Below, in pieces: positions 7,831 through 17,369 of a stretch of 64,000 nt of DNA (the stretch's first letter is position 1; each line of letters opens with the position of its first letter). The DNA comes from QWHO01 sp021404945. Its GTDB lineage: Bacteria > Vulcanimicrobiota > Xenobia > Xenobiales > QWHO01. Location: NCBI GenBank assembly GCA_963169765.1, contig CAUJEN010000048.1:9537-73536 (forward strand), given 5' to 3'. The position numbers and the translations under genes are program-made. The notes below the pieces were generated by a model. It saw nothing but the letters and a program-made list of their open reading frames with translations. It ran no database searches and had not been told where the DNA came from.

Positions 7831-9657
7831 GTGAGATCCGATCACGCTTATCGGCTGGCAGCCCTGGTCTGGTCGGCCCTGGTGGGGGTGGCACTGGGCT
7901 GGCTGCACCACTCGCGAGCCCTGGAGGCCCTCGAATTGCGGGCTCTGGACGGCCTGATGGCCGTGCGCTCAGAGCTCAAGGTGGACTCTCGGATCCGCAT
8001 CGTGGAGCTGGACGAGGCCACCCTGGCCACGGTGGGCCTGCCCCAGGTGCTCTGGCGCCGCTCCTGCGCCCGGGTTGCGGCTGCCATGCTGGAGGGGGGG
8101 GCCAGGGTGGTCTTGTTGGACTCGCTCTTTCCTCGCTCCTGGCAAAACCTTCCCCCCGATAGCCCGCTGGCGCTGGAGCTGGACCAGGCGGACCTTGAGC
8201 TGGGCCAGGTGCTGCTCTCCGGCCAGGTGGTGCTGATCGACTTTGACCGTGGTCAGGCTCTCCCCCGACCGGGCTCGAGCGAGGTGCTCTACTATGCGGC
8301 CGATTCCCGGGGCAACGTGGCCCTGGCCAACCTGCTCACCGACCCCGACGGGGTCGTGCGCCGTCTGCCTCTTTACGCCGACCAGGCGGGCCGGGTGCGC
8401 TTCGTGGCGGGGCGACTGGCGGAACTGGCCGAAAAGGAGACCCTGAAGCTGGGGCCCGACCGGCTCAAGCTCAAAGACCTCAGCTTCCCAACCGAAGCGG
8501 GCAGCCTGCGGGTCAACTACCCCGGCCCCGGCGGGCTCACCTTCCCCAGCCTCTCCTTCGCCCGCCTGCTGCGCCGGGTCGAGGCGGGCGAGAAGCTCGG
8601 GGAGCTGTCGGGCAGCATCGTCTTGATCGGTCCGGGGGCGCTGCAGTTCCAGGACTTCGTCACCACCCCCATCGACCGGTTTCGTGGCCGCCACACAGCC
8701 GGGGTGGAGGTGCACGCGGCCGGGCTGAATACCCTGCTCACCGCAGCGCCCATCCGGCGAGCTTCGGCCGGCCTGGCCTTCGCCCTGGTGCTGGGTCTGG
8801 GAGTGCTGGGCGGACTCTGGTCCACCTATCCTTCACTACGCCTGGCCACCCTGGGCCTGGCCCTCTCGCTACTGGCCCTGACCGCGTTGACCATGGCTCT
8901 CTTGAGCCAGGGACTGTGGATCCCGCTGTCCACGGGCAGCCTCAGCCTGGGGGGCGGCTGGCTGATCGACCTGGGCTGGCGCCAGGCCACCCTGGAGCGC
9001 AGTCGCCGCCAGCTCAAGCGCATCTTCGGGCGCTTCGTCTCGCCCCAGGTGATGCAAACCCTGCTCGAGCAGCCCGCCAACCTGGCCCTGGGAGGCCGTC
9101 GGGCCCGCATCACGGTGCTCTTCTGCGACATCAACAACTTCACCCCGACCTGCGAGGGGCGCCCTCCCGAGGAAGTGATCACCATGCTCAACCGCTTCTT
9201 TCAGGCCATGGTGGAGGTCATCTTCGCCCACGGAGGCACGGTCAAGCAGTTCGCCGGCGACGAGATCATGGTGCTCTACGGGGCACCCGAGCCGGTCGAG
9301 GACCACGCCGCCCGGGCCGTGCGCACGGCCCTGGCCATGGTGGCCCGGCTCAAGGAGATGCGCGAGCAAGCCCGCGAGACCGGGTTCTACGAGGTCAAGA
9401 TCGGCATCCACACGGGCGACGTGGTGGTCGGCAACGTGGGCTCGGAGCAGCGCTCAGAATACGCCGCCGTGGGCGATCCGGTCAACCTGGCCGCCCGCAT
9501 CGAGTCGCTGGCCAAGAGCCTGGGGGCGGTCATCCTGGTCAGCGACGTGACCCGGCACGAGGCCGGTCTCGGACAACTGCGCTGGCGCTCGCTGGGACTT
9601 CATCACTTCAAGGGAAAACAGCAAGAAATGCAGGTTTGGGAGGTCGAGCAGCCATGA
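7831..9657 (+). CDS. CHASE2-domain class III adenylate/guanylate cyclase
   Basis: A membrane sensor cyclase of about 608 aa. A first membrane segment (LAALVWSALVGVALGWL) is followed by an extracytoplasmic CHASE2 domain (strands IRIVELDEATLATVG, ARVVLLDSLFP, GSIVLIGP). Three closely spaced membrane segments come next, then a cytoplasmic class III catalytic domain. That domain has the first metal Asp in VLFCDINNFTP, the second in QFAGDEIMVLYG, and the dimer-interface motif SEYAAVGDPVNLAARIE. It should make cAMP (or cGMP) in response to a periplasmic cue. The start is chosen at GTG 7831; ATG 7783 is also in frame but lies inside a palindrome. The stop overlaps the ATG of the FecR-like gene (ATGA), implying one operon. 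Confidence 0.85.
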   Translation: MRSDHAYRLAALVWSALVGVALGWLHHSRALEALELRALDGLMAVRSELKVDSRIRIVELDEATLATVGLPQVLWRRSCARVAAAMLEGGARVVLLDSLFPRSWQNLPPDSPLALELDQADLELGQVLLSGQVVLIDFDRGQALPRPGSSEVLYYAADSRGNVALANLLTDPDGVVRRLPLYADQAGRVRFVAGRLAELAEKETLKLGPDRLKLKDLSFPTEAGSLRVNYPGPGGLTFPSLSFARLLRRVEAGEKLGELSGSIVLIGPGALQFQDFVTTPIDRFRGRHTAGVEVHAAGLNTLLTAAPIRRASAGLAFALVLGLGVLGGLWSTYPSLRLATLGLALSLLALTALTMALLSQGLWIPLSTGSLSLGGGWLIDLGWRQATLERSRRQLKRIFGRFVSPQVMQTLLEQPANLALGGRRARITVLFCDINNFTPTCEGRPPEEVITMLNRFFQAMVEVIFAHGGTVKQFAGDEIMVLYGAPEPVEDHAARAVRTALAMVARLKEMREQARETGFYEVKIGIHTGDVVVGNVGSEQRSEYAAVGDPVNLAARIESLAKSLGAVILVSDVTRHEAGLGQLRWRSLGLHHFKGKQQEMQVWEVEQP

Positions 9658-10547
9658 GATACGTGATCCTGGTTTTGCTGGCGGTGGCAGTCGTGGGAGC
9701 TGCCCAGCGCGTGGCCGTGCTCACCGACGTGAGCGGCAACGTCTATTTGTCCGGCCCGGCCGGACGCACACCGGTCAAGCTGCTGCGAGTGCTGGAAGCG
9801 GGCCAACAGCTCGAGCTCGACCCGGGAGCCCGCGTCGCGCTGGCCTGCTACTCGGATGGGCGGACCGATCGGGCCACCGGCCCCTGTCGCCTGGAGGTCA
9901 CCGCGGACCGAACGCTGCTCGTGGAGGGCTCGCCCGGTCAACTCAAGAGCCTGCCCCCCAGCCATTCCAGGGCCCTGGTTCCGCGAGGCGAGAATCTCGA
10001 GCGGCTCGGTGGAAGCATGCAGGCTTACCTGGATGTCAACAAGGTCTCGATCCCTCCCCCGTTCCTCTCCCAGATGGGGGTCGTTTTCTCGGGCCAGAAG
10101 CGCTTCCTCAGCCCTCCTTTGTTCCGGATCAAGGCCACGAGCCCGTCCCAACTGAAGATCGTCGATCAGACCGGAAAGGTGCTCTGGACGAAGAGAACCG
10201 ACAGGGCCCAGGTGCGGGGTCCCAAACTTGCCCCGGGCCGCTACACCATCAAGGCGGTGGACGAGGGAGGCGTCGAGAGCGAGCTGCCCTTCCAGGTGCT
10301 CACGGCCTCAGAGTCGGAAGAGGTTGGCCTGGCTCGCAAGGATGCCAACGCCGCCCTCAAGGCGCGCAAGGACGATCTGTCGCCCCACCTGCTGCTGATC
10401 GGGGTCTACCTTGAGCAGGGGCTGCTCGGCGAGGCCTGGGACGAAGCAGCGAAGGTCTCCCGCAAGCGCCCCGACGACCCTCAATCCAAGGCTCTGGTGC
10501 GCAGCGTGAGCGACCTGTTGTGGCCGAGCCCGGTCTTGCCCCGTTAA
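9654..10547 (+). CDS. Secreted FecR-like protein
   Basis: A 297-aa protein with a clear signal peptide (hydrophobic residues 4-17, then GAAQ). Residues about 20-95 resemble a FecR domain: VSGNVYLSG followed by a loop, LEAGQQLELDPGARVALACY and GPCRLEV. The remainder has a central beta domain (LFRIKATSPSQLKIVDQTG) that may sense extracellular polymer or peptide, and a C-terminal helical stretch resembling a TPR. FecR proteins sense signals outside the inner membrane. Coupling by a four-base overlap to the CHASE2 cyclase suggests it modulates or reports to that enzyme (inference). It is followed immediately by the hairpin repeat array. Confidence 0.65.
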   Translation: MRYVILVLLAVAVVGAAQRVAVLTDVSGNVYLSGPAGRTPVKLLRVLEAGQQLELDPGARVALACYSDGRTDRATGPCRLEVTADRTLLVEGSPGQLKSLPPSHSRALVPRGENLERLGGSMQAYLDVNKVSIPPPFLSQMGVVFSGQKRFLSPPLFRIKATSPSQLKIVDQTGKVLWTKRTDRAQVRGPKLAPGRYTIKAVDEGGVESELPFQVLTASESEEVGLARKDANAALKARKDDLSPHLLLIGVYLEQGLLGEAWDEAAKVSRKRPDDPQSKALVRSVSDLLWPSPVLPR

Positions 10548-10840
10548 GTGTCAACTCATGGCTGGCGACTCTTCCTCGAGCCGAGTTGACACGCTCGGTG
10601 TCAGCTCATGAGCAGACGTTGAGGCTGTCTACCTTTCCCGACCGGAGTTGACACGCTCGGTGTCAGCTCATGAGCAGACGCGTAGGCTGTCTACCTTTCC
10701 CGAGCGGAGTTGACACGCTCGGTGTCAGCTCATGAGCAGACGCGGAGGCTGTCTACTTTTCCCGACCGGAGTTGACACGCTCGGTGTCAGCTCATGAGCA
10801 GACGCGGAGGCTGTCTACTTTTCCCGACCGGAGTTGACAC
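10548..10840. repeat. Tandem 62-bp repeat array, each unit a potential hairpin
   Basis: Units begin at 10598, 10660, 10722 and 10784 with an exact 62-bp period. A shorter, more diverged unit starts at 10548, and the last unit is cut at 10840. Each unit starts GTGTCA(A/G)CTC and ends GAGTTGACAC. These ends are perfectly complementary in the first unit and complementary with one G-U pair in the others, so each unit can fold as a stem of about 10 bp. Inside each full unit is a second palindrome, GCTCATGAGC. The four later units are nearly identical, suggesting recent amplification. The array starts one base after the FecR stop and ends before the methyltransferase gene. Confidence 0.85.
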
Positions 10841-10884
10841 TAGAGGGCGGAGGTGGGCGAGAGCCCGGTCCCGAAGCCGCTGCG

Positions 10885-12702
10885 GTGATCACCCTGCAAG
10901 ACCCCCGCTTTCTGAACAACCTCCCCACCCGCTGGCCAGATGTCATCGGCGCCGCTCCCTCCCTGGAGGAGGGCCTGGTCGAGCTGCGAGCCCACTATGC
11001 CGGCCTGAACGCCTCCCTGCGAAGGCTGCTCAATCGCATTCGCAACACCGAGTCGGCCGGCATCGACCCGCTGGCCCGGGCCGTGGCCGAGCTCGATCCC
11101 GAGAGCCCCCTGGGATTGCCGGGCTACCGTGAGGTGCGCCGCCAGCTCGAAGCCCTGGTGGGGCGCTGCACCGAGCTCCTCCGCGAGGTACCCCTGAGCA
11201 CCGAGGAGTGGCTGCGCCACATCGCGGTGGTGGTCAAGACTTTCGAGCTGGCCCACGCCACCGCCGGTAACTTCTGCGATCCGGGACCGCGGGCCCGGCT
11301 GGGCGAGACCTTCATCCCCTTCGACGAGCCTGGCAACGTGCTCGACCAGACCAACCTGGTCTACTACCGCCTGCGCGGCTCCACCATCTACGAGGACTTC
11401 ATCACCGCCGTCAGCCACGATCCATTGCAGGCTCAGGCCGACGCCATGCGTTTCTGCTCGCAGGTCGGCTCTCTGCCAGACCCCCTGCGGGTGCTGGAGG
11501 TAGGCGTGGGCGGCGGCCAGTACGCGGCCGACTTCCGGGCCGATTGCGCGCGCCGCCTGGGCCGCCCGGTGCACTACTGCATGGGCGACATCTCGCCCGC
11601 CATGCTCAAAGACGCCCTGGCCCACAGCCCCACCTCGCGCGACATCGAGGTGCTGGGGCTGGACGAGCTCAATCGCCTGGCCCCCTATGCCTTGCAGCGC
11701 CACAACGAGCTCTTCACCGACCTGCCCTGCGCCGCTGTGCTCTATGCCGACAAGCAGGGCAAGCTGTATCGCGCCACCGCGCGGGGCACCTTCCCCGAGG
11801 CCCTGTTGACCCCCGAGGTGAGCGCCGAGCAACTGCACGCCTGGCTCACGGCCGGCGAGCTCGAGCCGCTGGGACGCTTCGGGGTGCAGACGCTGGAGCA
11901 CGTCGACTGGGAGGTGCGCTTTGAGCCCTTCGAGTGCGACGATCCGGCCCTCAAGGGTCTGTCGGACGTGCTCTTCTCCTACCAGAACGGTCCGGCCCGC
12001 TTTTTCCGCGAGTCGCTCGAGCGGGCCCACTACCTGCGCATCGTGGACTACGGCATTCCCGACCTGAGCGGCGCGGCACGCAGCTACGAGGAGGCGGTGC
12101 AGGTCATCCGCCGATACGGCGCCTCGGCGACCCGCGACCTGCTCTTCGACATGTTCGCCCGCATCGCCCAGGAGGCCGGTCGCCCGGCCCGGGTGGTGCG
12201 GCTTGAGCAGTTCGTGGCCGAGACCACCGGCCAGCACCCGGTCTTCCTGCGTCTCTTGGCCGGCGTAGAGGGCACCAGCCGGGTCTCGCGGGTGGTCAGT
12301 GGCCCGGCCGCTCCCTTCCCGCTCAAGTCGCTGCGCCACTTCGAGGAGATCGCCCGCCTGGAGGGCACATTCGGGGACTATGCCGCCTTCCTCGACCGAC
12401 TGCAGCAGCAGGGCTGGGTCCGTCTCAGCATGCCAGGGGTGGACTGGCCGCAAGTCAGCTCCAACCTGGAGAAGCTGGCCATCGACCTGGACTTCGAGGT
12501 CAACGCCATCTTCCGCAGGCCGGCCATCGAGCTGCTCAAGGACCACGTTCCCTGGTTCACCGACGAGCCGCTCAAGCAAAGGCTGGCCGCCGAGCTGGTC
12601 GAGCTGGGGTTCGCCCAGGAGCCGGTGCTGCAGGAGCTGCGCAACCCGACCTTCGGACGCTTCTGGGTGCTCGAGGTGGGGCCAGAGGGCAGCTCGCTCT
12701 GA
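10885..12702 (+). CDS. SAM-dependent methyltransferase-like protein of unknown substrate
   Basis: A 605-aa protein. Residues about 203-245 carry a class I Rossmann-type SAM site: motif I VLEVGVGGGQYAADF, followed by VHYCMGDISPAMLKDAL with the acidic residue after strand beta-2. The ~200-residue N-terminal part is helical. The C-terminal ~300 residues continue with helices rich in Arg, Leu and Glu and no motif I recognise, so it may act on a protein or large metabolite. The start is uncertain: GTG 10885 lacks a good ribosome-binding site, and an in-frame TTG at 10834 lies inside the last hairpin repeat. A long frame on the opposite strand is a GC-driven shadow. Confidence 0.6.
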   Translation: MITLQDPRFLNNLPTRWPDVIGAAPSLEEGLVELRAHYAGLNASLRRLLNRIRNTESAGIDPLARAVAELDPESPLGLPGYREVRRQLEALVGRCTELLREVPLSTEEWLRHIAVVVKTFELAHATAGNFCDPGPRARLGETFIPFDEPGNVLDQTNLVYYRLRGSTIYEDFITAVSHDPLQAQADAMRFCSQVGSLPDPLRVLEVGVGGGQYAADFRADCARRLGRPVHYCMGDISPAMLKDALAHSPTSRDIEVLGLDELNRLAPYALQRHNELFTDLPCAAVLYADKQGKLYRATARGTFPEALLTPEVSAEQLHAWLTAGELEPLGRFGVQTLEHVDWEVRFEPFECDDPALKGLSDVLFSYQNGPARFFRESLERAHYLRIVDYGIPDLSGAARSYEEAVQVIRRYGASATRDLLFDMFARIAQEAGRPARVVRLEQFVAETTGQHPVFLRLLAGVEGTSRVSRVVSGPAAPFPLKSLRHFEEIARLEGTFGDYAAFLDRLQQQGWVRLSMPGVDWPQVSSNLEKLAIDLDFEVNAIFRRPAIELLKDHVPWFTDEPLKQRLAAELVELGFAQEPVLQELRNPTFGRFWVLEVGPEGSSL

Positions 12703-12724
12703 GCTTCTTCGCGCCGCGCCAGGG

Positions 12725-13219
12725 TCAGCCCAGGACCAGCAAAGCCTCGGCCGCGCCGATGCGATAGCCGGCCACGAAGGCCTCCTGCACCAGGGAGCGA
12801 TAATCCTCGGCCTGATCGCTGCGAGCATAGAGCGCGCGTCCCCGCTCCTGCTCGGCGGCCAGCGTCCGCTGCAGGGCCGGCTTGCCCTGCTGGTGCATCT
12901 CCCGGCGCAGCTCCTCGGCCTGCCCGGCGATGCCGTCGCGCAGCTCCACCGAGCGCAGCGCCCAGGCGGTCATGGCTCCAAAGCAGCCGGCCGTCAGCCC
13001 GCCTTCCAGGAAGGCCAGGGCCGTCTCGCGGGCCTGCTCGGGCAGCTCGGGGCGCGACCTGATCTCGTCCAGCGCCTGCTGGCCGCCCTCCAGCGTCTGC
13101 TCCACGATGTCCTGGAAGACCGGCTCCCACTGCTGGCGGTCTTCCTTGAGCATGTCGATGAGGCCGGGGGCCGAGCTCTTGACCTCCTGGTAGAGGTCGT
13201 TGACGGGCTGGATGCGCAT
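12725..13219 (-). CDS. Hypothetical helical protein
   Basis: A 164-aa, almost entirely alpha-helical protein rich in Ala, Glu, Gln and Arg, with a short hydrophobic segment (EGGLTAGCFGAMTAWAL) in the middle. There is no signal peptide or recognised motif. The longer open frame reaching upstream to 13798 is the antisense of the cyclase gene. The start is placed at the ATG at 13219 (MRIQPVNDLYQEVKSS), where protein-like composition begins. It is convergent with the methyltransferase-like gene and divergent from the cyclase-AAA gene. Confidence 0.5.
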   Translation of the reverse strand: MRIQPVNDLYQEVKSSAPGLIDMLKEDRQQWEPVFQDIVEQTLEGGQQALDEIRSRPELPEQARETALAFLEGGLTAGCFGAMTAWALRSVELRDGIAGQAEELRREMHQQGKPALQRTLAAEQERGRALYARSDQAEDYRSLVQEAFVAGYRIGAAEALLVLG

Positions 13220-13324
13220 GAGCGAAGGGTAGCACGCCCCCCGGCCGGGGGATGTATCGGGTTTGTTGCGGTTCGGGCGACCGACGGGACAGGGGCCGCT
13301 CGGAGCGAGCGAGAAACGGACCCA

Positions 13325-16300
13325 ATGGACCGGCTGGCCAGCTTCGTTCCCCCCCTGCTGGCCGGCCGTCCCGCCGGCCAGCCCTGGCTGGACCGCTTTC
13401 CGGCCGCCGTTCTGCTGGCCGACCTGTGCGGCTTTACCCGGCTGGCCGAAGAGCTGGCCCGGCAGGGCCCCGACGGGGCCGAGCGGCTTTCGGCCCTGCT
13501 CGACCGCTACTTCGAGCAGCTCTTCGAGATCTTTCACCGGCACGGCGGACAGGTGGTCAAGATCGCCGGGGACGCTCCCATCGTGGCCTTTCCCGGACCC
13601 CTGTCGGAGGCCGTGCCCCGGGCCGCCGCCTGTGCCCTGGAAGCGGCTGCCCTGAGCCAGGACGGCCTGACCCTGCGACTGGGTCTCGGGGCCGGCGAAG
13701 CGGTGCTGGCCGGGGTGGGAGGCCACCGGGGCCGCTGGGAGTTCGTGCTGGCCGGCGAGCCCCTGGAGCAGGCCTCCAGCGCCGAGCGGCTGGCCCAACC
13801 GGGCCAGGTGACCGTGGCCGAGCCCGTCTGGGCCTTCTTGCCCGACGCCAGGCGGGAGGGCCCACGCCTGCTCGAATCCCCCCCTGTCCCCTGGCTGGCC
13901 GAGTCCGCAGCCCCTGGCGAGGAGCTGCAGGCCTACCTCAGCTCGGCCGTGCTCGACCGGCTCCAGACCAGCGACGCCTGGCTGGCCGAGTTGCGACCCG
14001 TCTCGGTGCTCTTCTTATGCTTGCGCAAGCTCGACTACCAGGCCGCCAATGTGCTTGAGAGGTTGCACCAGGCCGTGCTGCAATCCCAGCAGGTGCTCGA
14101 GAGCGAGGAGGCCAGTCTCATCCAGTGCCTGATGGACGACAAGGGCACCATCCTCTTGGCCGCTTTCGGCGTGCCTCGCTCGCACCCCGACGACGCCCTG
14201 CGGGCCATCCGGGCCGGCCTGGAGCTGGCCCCGCTGGGCTCCATCGGAATTGCGACCGGGCGGGTTTTCTGCGGTATTCGCGGCAGCCCCCGGCGGCGCG
14301 AGTACTGCCTGATCGGCGATCGGGTCAATCTGGCCGCCCGCTTGATGCAGAAGGGCGATGCTCTGTGCGATCCCGAGACGGCCCGCCTGGTCCGCGACCG
14401 GGTGCAATTCGAGCAACTCGAGCCCATCGCGCTCAAGGGCAAGAGCCAGACCATCGCGCCCCACCGGCCCCTCGGGCTCAGCGACAGTCCTTCCGCCAGC
14501 GCGCCCCTGGTGGGACGAAAAAGGGAGCGACAGCAGCTCGAAAGGCTGCTCGACGGGCCTGGCAAGCTTCTGCTCGAGGGGGAGCCGGGGCTGGGGAAGT
14601 CGCGGCTGGTTCAGGACCTGCTCGAGGAGTGCCCCCTGCCGGTGGTGCTGCTGCAGGCCGATCCGGTGGGCCAGGGCATTCCCGGCTCGGTCTTCCGAGA
14701 GCTCGACCGGCCCGACCGGGATTGGCTCGAGCGCCATCCGCTGGCCCCTCTGGCTGCCGAGCTGGCGGGCCAGAGCTTCAGCGACAATGCCGCTACCCGG
14801 AGTCTGACGGGAGCGGCCCGCGGCGAGGCGTTGCGCGAGCTGCTACTCGACCTGACCGATCACTGGGCCAACCAGAGCTATCTGGTGATCGTGGAGGACG
14901 CCCACTGGCTGGACTCGGTCTCGCGCGGAGTGCTGATGCAAGCTCCCGGGCGACTGCTGCTGGTGGCCCGCCCGGGCCACGGGCTGGATGGTCTCGAGCG
15001 TCTGGGGCTCGATCCGCTGGACGAGGAGGCCATCCTGGCCCTGGCCCGAGCCCGAACCGGAGCCCAGCAGCTGGACGCGCGCTTGCTGCGCCTGTTGCGA
15101 GAGAAGGCCGAGGGCAACCCCTTCTTCACCGAGGAGCTGCTGCTGGCCCTGGACGGTGCCGGGCTGCTCGAGCAAGAAGGAGAGACCCTGCGCCTCAAAG
15201 GCGAGCCCGAGCTGCTGCAACTTCTGGATACCGTGGGAGGAGCCATCACCAGTCGCATCGACCGGCTTGAGCCGGCCCACCAGCTGGCCCTGAAAGTGGC
15301 CAGCGTGGTGGGGCGGATCTTCGCCCTGGCCATGGTGGCCGAGGTGCGCCCTGCCGAGGCAGCCAACGACAATCTGGAGGCGATCTTCGGGGAGCTTGAC
15401 CGGCTCGAGCTGACCCCCCGCCTCGATACCGGCCGGCACGCCTTCAAGCACGCTTTGACCCGGGAAGCGGCTTACAATACCCTGCTCTATTCCCAGCGCC
15501 GCGAGCTGCACCGGGCGGTCGCCCAGCGCGAAATCGACCCGGTGCAACTCGCTCACCACTGGTGGGAGGCGGGGGAGCCCGAGCAGGCTTACCCCTACCT
15601 GGCCGAAGTGGGCGAGCGGGCTCTCCACCAGGGCGCCTTTCCCGAGGCGGCCGGCCTGCTGCGCCGGGCCCTGGAGGCGGCACCGCCGCAGGAGCGCGCT
15701 CGCCTGTCGCGACTCCTGGCCGAGGCCTGCTATGGAGCGGGCGACCTGGTCGAATGCCGCCGCCACCTGGTCAGCTCTCTGGAGAGCAAAGGCTGCCGGG
15801 TGCCCCGCTCTCGCTCTTCGCTGTGGACGAGCCCCCACTGGTGGCAGTTCTGGCTCCTCGAGCGCCCCTTCTCGGTGCCGGGCCAGGCCGGTCGCAAGCT
15901 GGCCGACTGGTTCGACCGCTCTTCGGTTGCCGCACTGGCAGGCCCCACCGCCCGCCTGTGCGGCTGCCCGGCCGTCGCTCCTTCTGCGCAGATGGAGGCA
16001 GTGCTGGCCTGGGATCGCCTCACGATGGTGGAGGCTCTAGCCGGGGAGCTGGACCTGTCATTTCACGCCGGAGGTGAGCTGGTGGCCCGGGCCGAGGCCC
16101 TGGGAGGCCCTTCCCCGGTGCTGGCCCGGGCCTATGCCATGATGGCCGCCGGCTGCTCCACCACTCTGCCCTTGCCCCGCCTGGCTGACCTCTACCACAA
16201 GCACAGCCTGCAGCTGGCCCGAGAGCTGGGGGATCCGGTGCTGATGGCGCGGGTGCTCTACTGCCTGTCCACCGTGGCCATGAGCCGGGCCGACTGGACC

Positions 16301-17005
16301 GAAGCTGAGCTCATGCTCAAGGAAGCCCGCCAGCTCTCGATCGAGACCCGCGACGCCCGCCAGGCGGCCGAGTGCCAGGTCATTCTGGCCGACGTTCTCT
16401 ACAGCCAGGGCAAGCTGCAAGCAGCCCTGGCCGCGGCCGACGAGGTGCTGATCGAAGGTCGCGCTCGCTGTGACCCCCAGCAAGAAGTGCACGCCCGCAA
16501 TCTACGCTCGCTGGTGCTGAGCCTTTCGGGCCGCAGCGACGAGGCCCGGGCCTGCCTGGCCGAGGCCCGCCCCCTGGTGGAGGTGCGCGACGCCATCGGG
16601 GTGGCCAACTGGCGAGGCGCCTCGGCCCTGGCCGAAGGCCATCCCGCCGTGGCCCTTCCCCTGCTGCGCGGCGTCGACCGCCTTCCCTCACCCCACTGGT
16701 GCCGTCTGGGGGTCTTCTGGGCCAGCTATCTGGCCCTGCTGCGCGGAGAGTTGGCGCTGGGGGCGCGTGGGGCCCGCTACCTGCTCAACCGGGCCCGTTT
16801 CTTCCCACTCTGCGCCCCCGGGGCCTGGTTGTGCAACGGTCTGTGGCAGAGTCGAAGGGGGAAAGACGGTCGGCCCTCCCTGGAACGCAGCCTGGCCCTG
16901 GCCGAGGCGCAGCAAATGCCGCTGGAGGCGTCCCTGGCCGAGCACCACCTCGGCCGCGTCGCTCGGCTGGAGCTTGCGGTCGCAGGGGGCGGTCGCCCGG
17001 GTTGA
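13325..17005 (+). CDS. Soluble adenylyl cyclase-like protein: two cyclase domains, AAA/STAND ATPase, TPR
   Basis: A 1226-aa cytosolic protein. The first class III cyclase domain (about residues 25-190) keeps both metal aspartates, Asp33 in LLADLCGFTRLAEE and Asp83 in KIAGDAPIVAFPG. The second (about 215-390) is degenerate: the first Asp is replaced in VLFLCLRKLDY, while EYCLIGDRVNLAARL is kept. A P-loop ATPase follows (LLEGEPGLGKSRLVQDLL, about 414-431; Walker B-like YLVIVEDAHWLD). The rest is TPR-like helices. This order is that of mammalian soluble adenylyl cyclase (ADCY10) and related bacterial proteins, where one catalytic centre forms at the C1-C2 interface. The start is the ATG at 13325; the longer upstream frame is antisense of the preceding minus-strand gene. 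Confidence 0.8.
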   Translation: MDRLASFVPPLLAGRPAGQPWLDRFPAAVLLADLCGFTRLAEELARQGPDGAERLSALLDRYFEQLFEIFHRHGGQVVKIAGDAPIVAFPGPLSEAVPRAAACALEAAALSQDGLTLRLGLGAGEAVLAGVGGHRGRWEFVLAGEPLEQASSAERLAQPGQVTVAEPVWAFLPDARREGPRLLESPPVPWLAESAAPGEELQAYLSSAVLDRLQTSDAWLAELRPVSVLFLCLRKLDYQAANVLERLHQAVLQSQQVLESEEASLIQCLMDDKGTILLAAFGVPRSHPDDALRAIRAGLELAPLGSIGIATGRVFCGIRGSPRRREYCLIGDRVNLAARLMQKGDALCDPETARLVRDRVQFEQLEPIALKGKSQTIAPHRPLGLSDSPSASAPLVGRKRERQQLERLLDGPGKLLLEGEPGLGKSRLVQDLLEECPLPVVLLQADPVGQGIPGSVFRELDRPDRDWLERHPLAPLAAELAGQSFSDNAATRSLTGAARGEALRELLLDLTDHWANQSYLVIVEDAHWLDSVSRGVLMQAPGRLLLVARPGHGLDGLERLGLDPLDEEAILALARARTGAQQLDARLLRLLREKAEGNPFFTEELLLALDGAGLLEQEGETLRLKGEPELLQLLDTVGGAITSRIDRLEPAHQLALKVASVVGRIFALAMVAEVRPAEAANDNLEAIFGELDRLELTPRLDTGRHAFKHALTREAAYNTLLYSQRRELHRAVAQREIDPVQLAHHWWEAGEPEQAYPYLAEVGERALHQGAFPEAAGLLRRALEAAPPQERARLSRLLAEACYGAGDLVECRRHLVSSLESKGCRVPRSRSSLWTSPHWWQFWLLERPFSVPGQAGRKLADWFDRSSVAALAGPTARLCGCPAVAPSAQMEAVLAWDRLTMVEALAGELDLSFHAGGELVARAEALGGPSPVLARAYAMMAAGCSTTLPLPRLADLYHKHSLQLARELGDPVLMARVLYCLSTVAMSRADWTEAELMLKEARQLSIETRDARQAAECQVILADVLYSQGKLQAALAAADEVLIEGRARCDPQQEVHARNLRSLVLSLSGRSDEARACLAEARPLVEVRDAIGVANWRGASALAEGHPAVALPLLRGVDRLPSPHWCRLGVFWASYLALLRGELALGARGARYLLNRARFFPLCAPGAWLCNGLWQSRRGKDGRPSLERSLALAEAQQMPLEASLAEHHLGRVARLELAVAGGGRPG

Positions 17006-17186
17006 TGGCATTGGCCTGACCTGGGATGAGCGGCCTGCAACGCCCGACCTGCTCATGACGAGAGCGCATCCGGGCTGTTGTTCTGAGTTCGGGCGAGGTA
17101 GCCGCAGAGAGTCTGAATGGCCGTATGATGGGCTCTTCGACGTCTCCAATTTCGTTTGAGTTGCGCCCAGGTCGGGCGAAGCGCGC

Positions 17187-17215
17187 GGACTTGGTACCCA
17201 ACTGGTACCAAGTCC
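17187..17215. repeat. Perfect 12-bp inverted repeat
   Basis: GGACTTGGTACC and its exact reverse complement are separated by CAACT. There is no T-run after it, so it is more likely a protein-binding site or cruciform than a terminator. It lies about 180 bp past the cyclase-AAA gene. Confidence 0.7.
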
Positions 17216-17369
17216 AACCTCGAGAGGCGAATGCTCCCGTCGCCCCGGTTCTCCTCTCCAAATCTTGCAATCTGGTGCTGACGAGACCCTGACCCCAGAC
17301 GAGACTCTCTTTTAGCAGGCCCTCCGCCTGCCAATGCCCACCTTCCTTCCGCCCTGACAAAGCTCCCGT

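Noticed and set aside
10548..10840. CRISPR array
   Set aside because: The whole 62-bp unit is repeated with no variable spacers, and no cas genes are present.
10840..12828. 662-codon minus-strand frame opposite the methyltransferase gene
   Set aside because: Low-complexity Gly/Gln/His/Leu composition; the SAM-binding motif lies on the plus strand.
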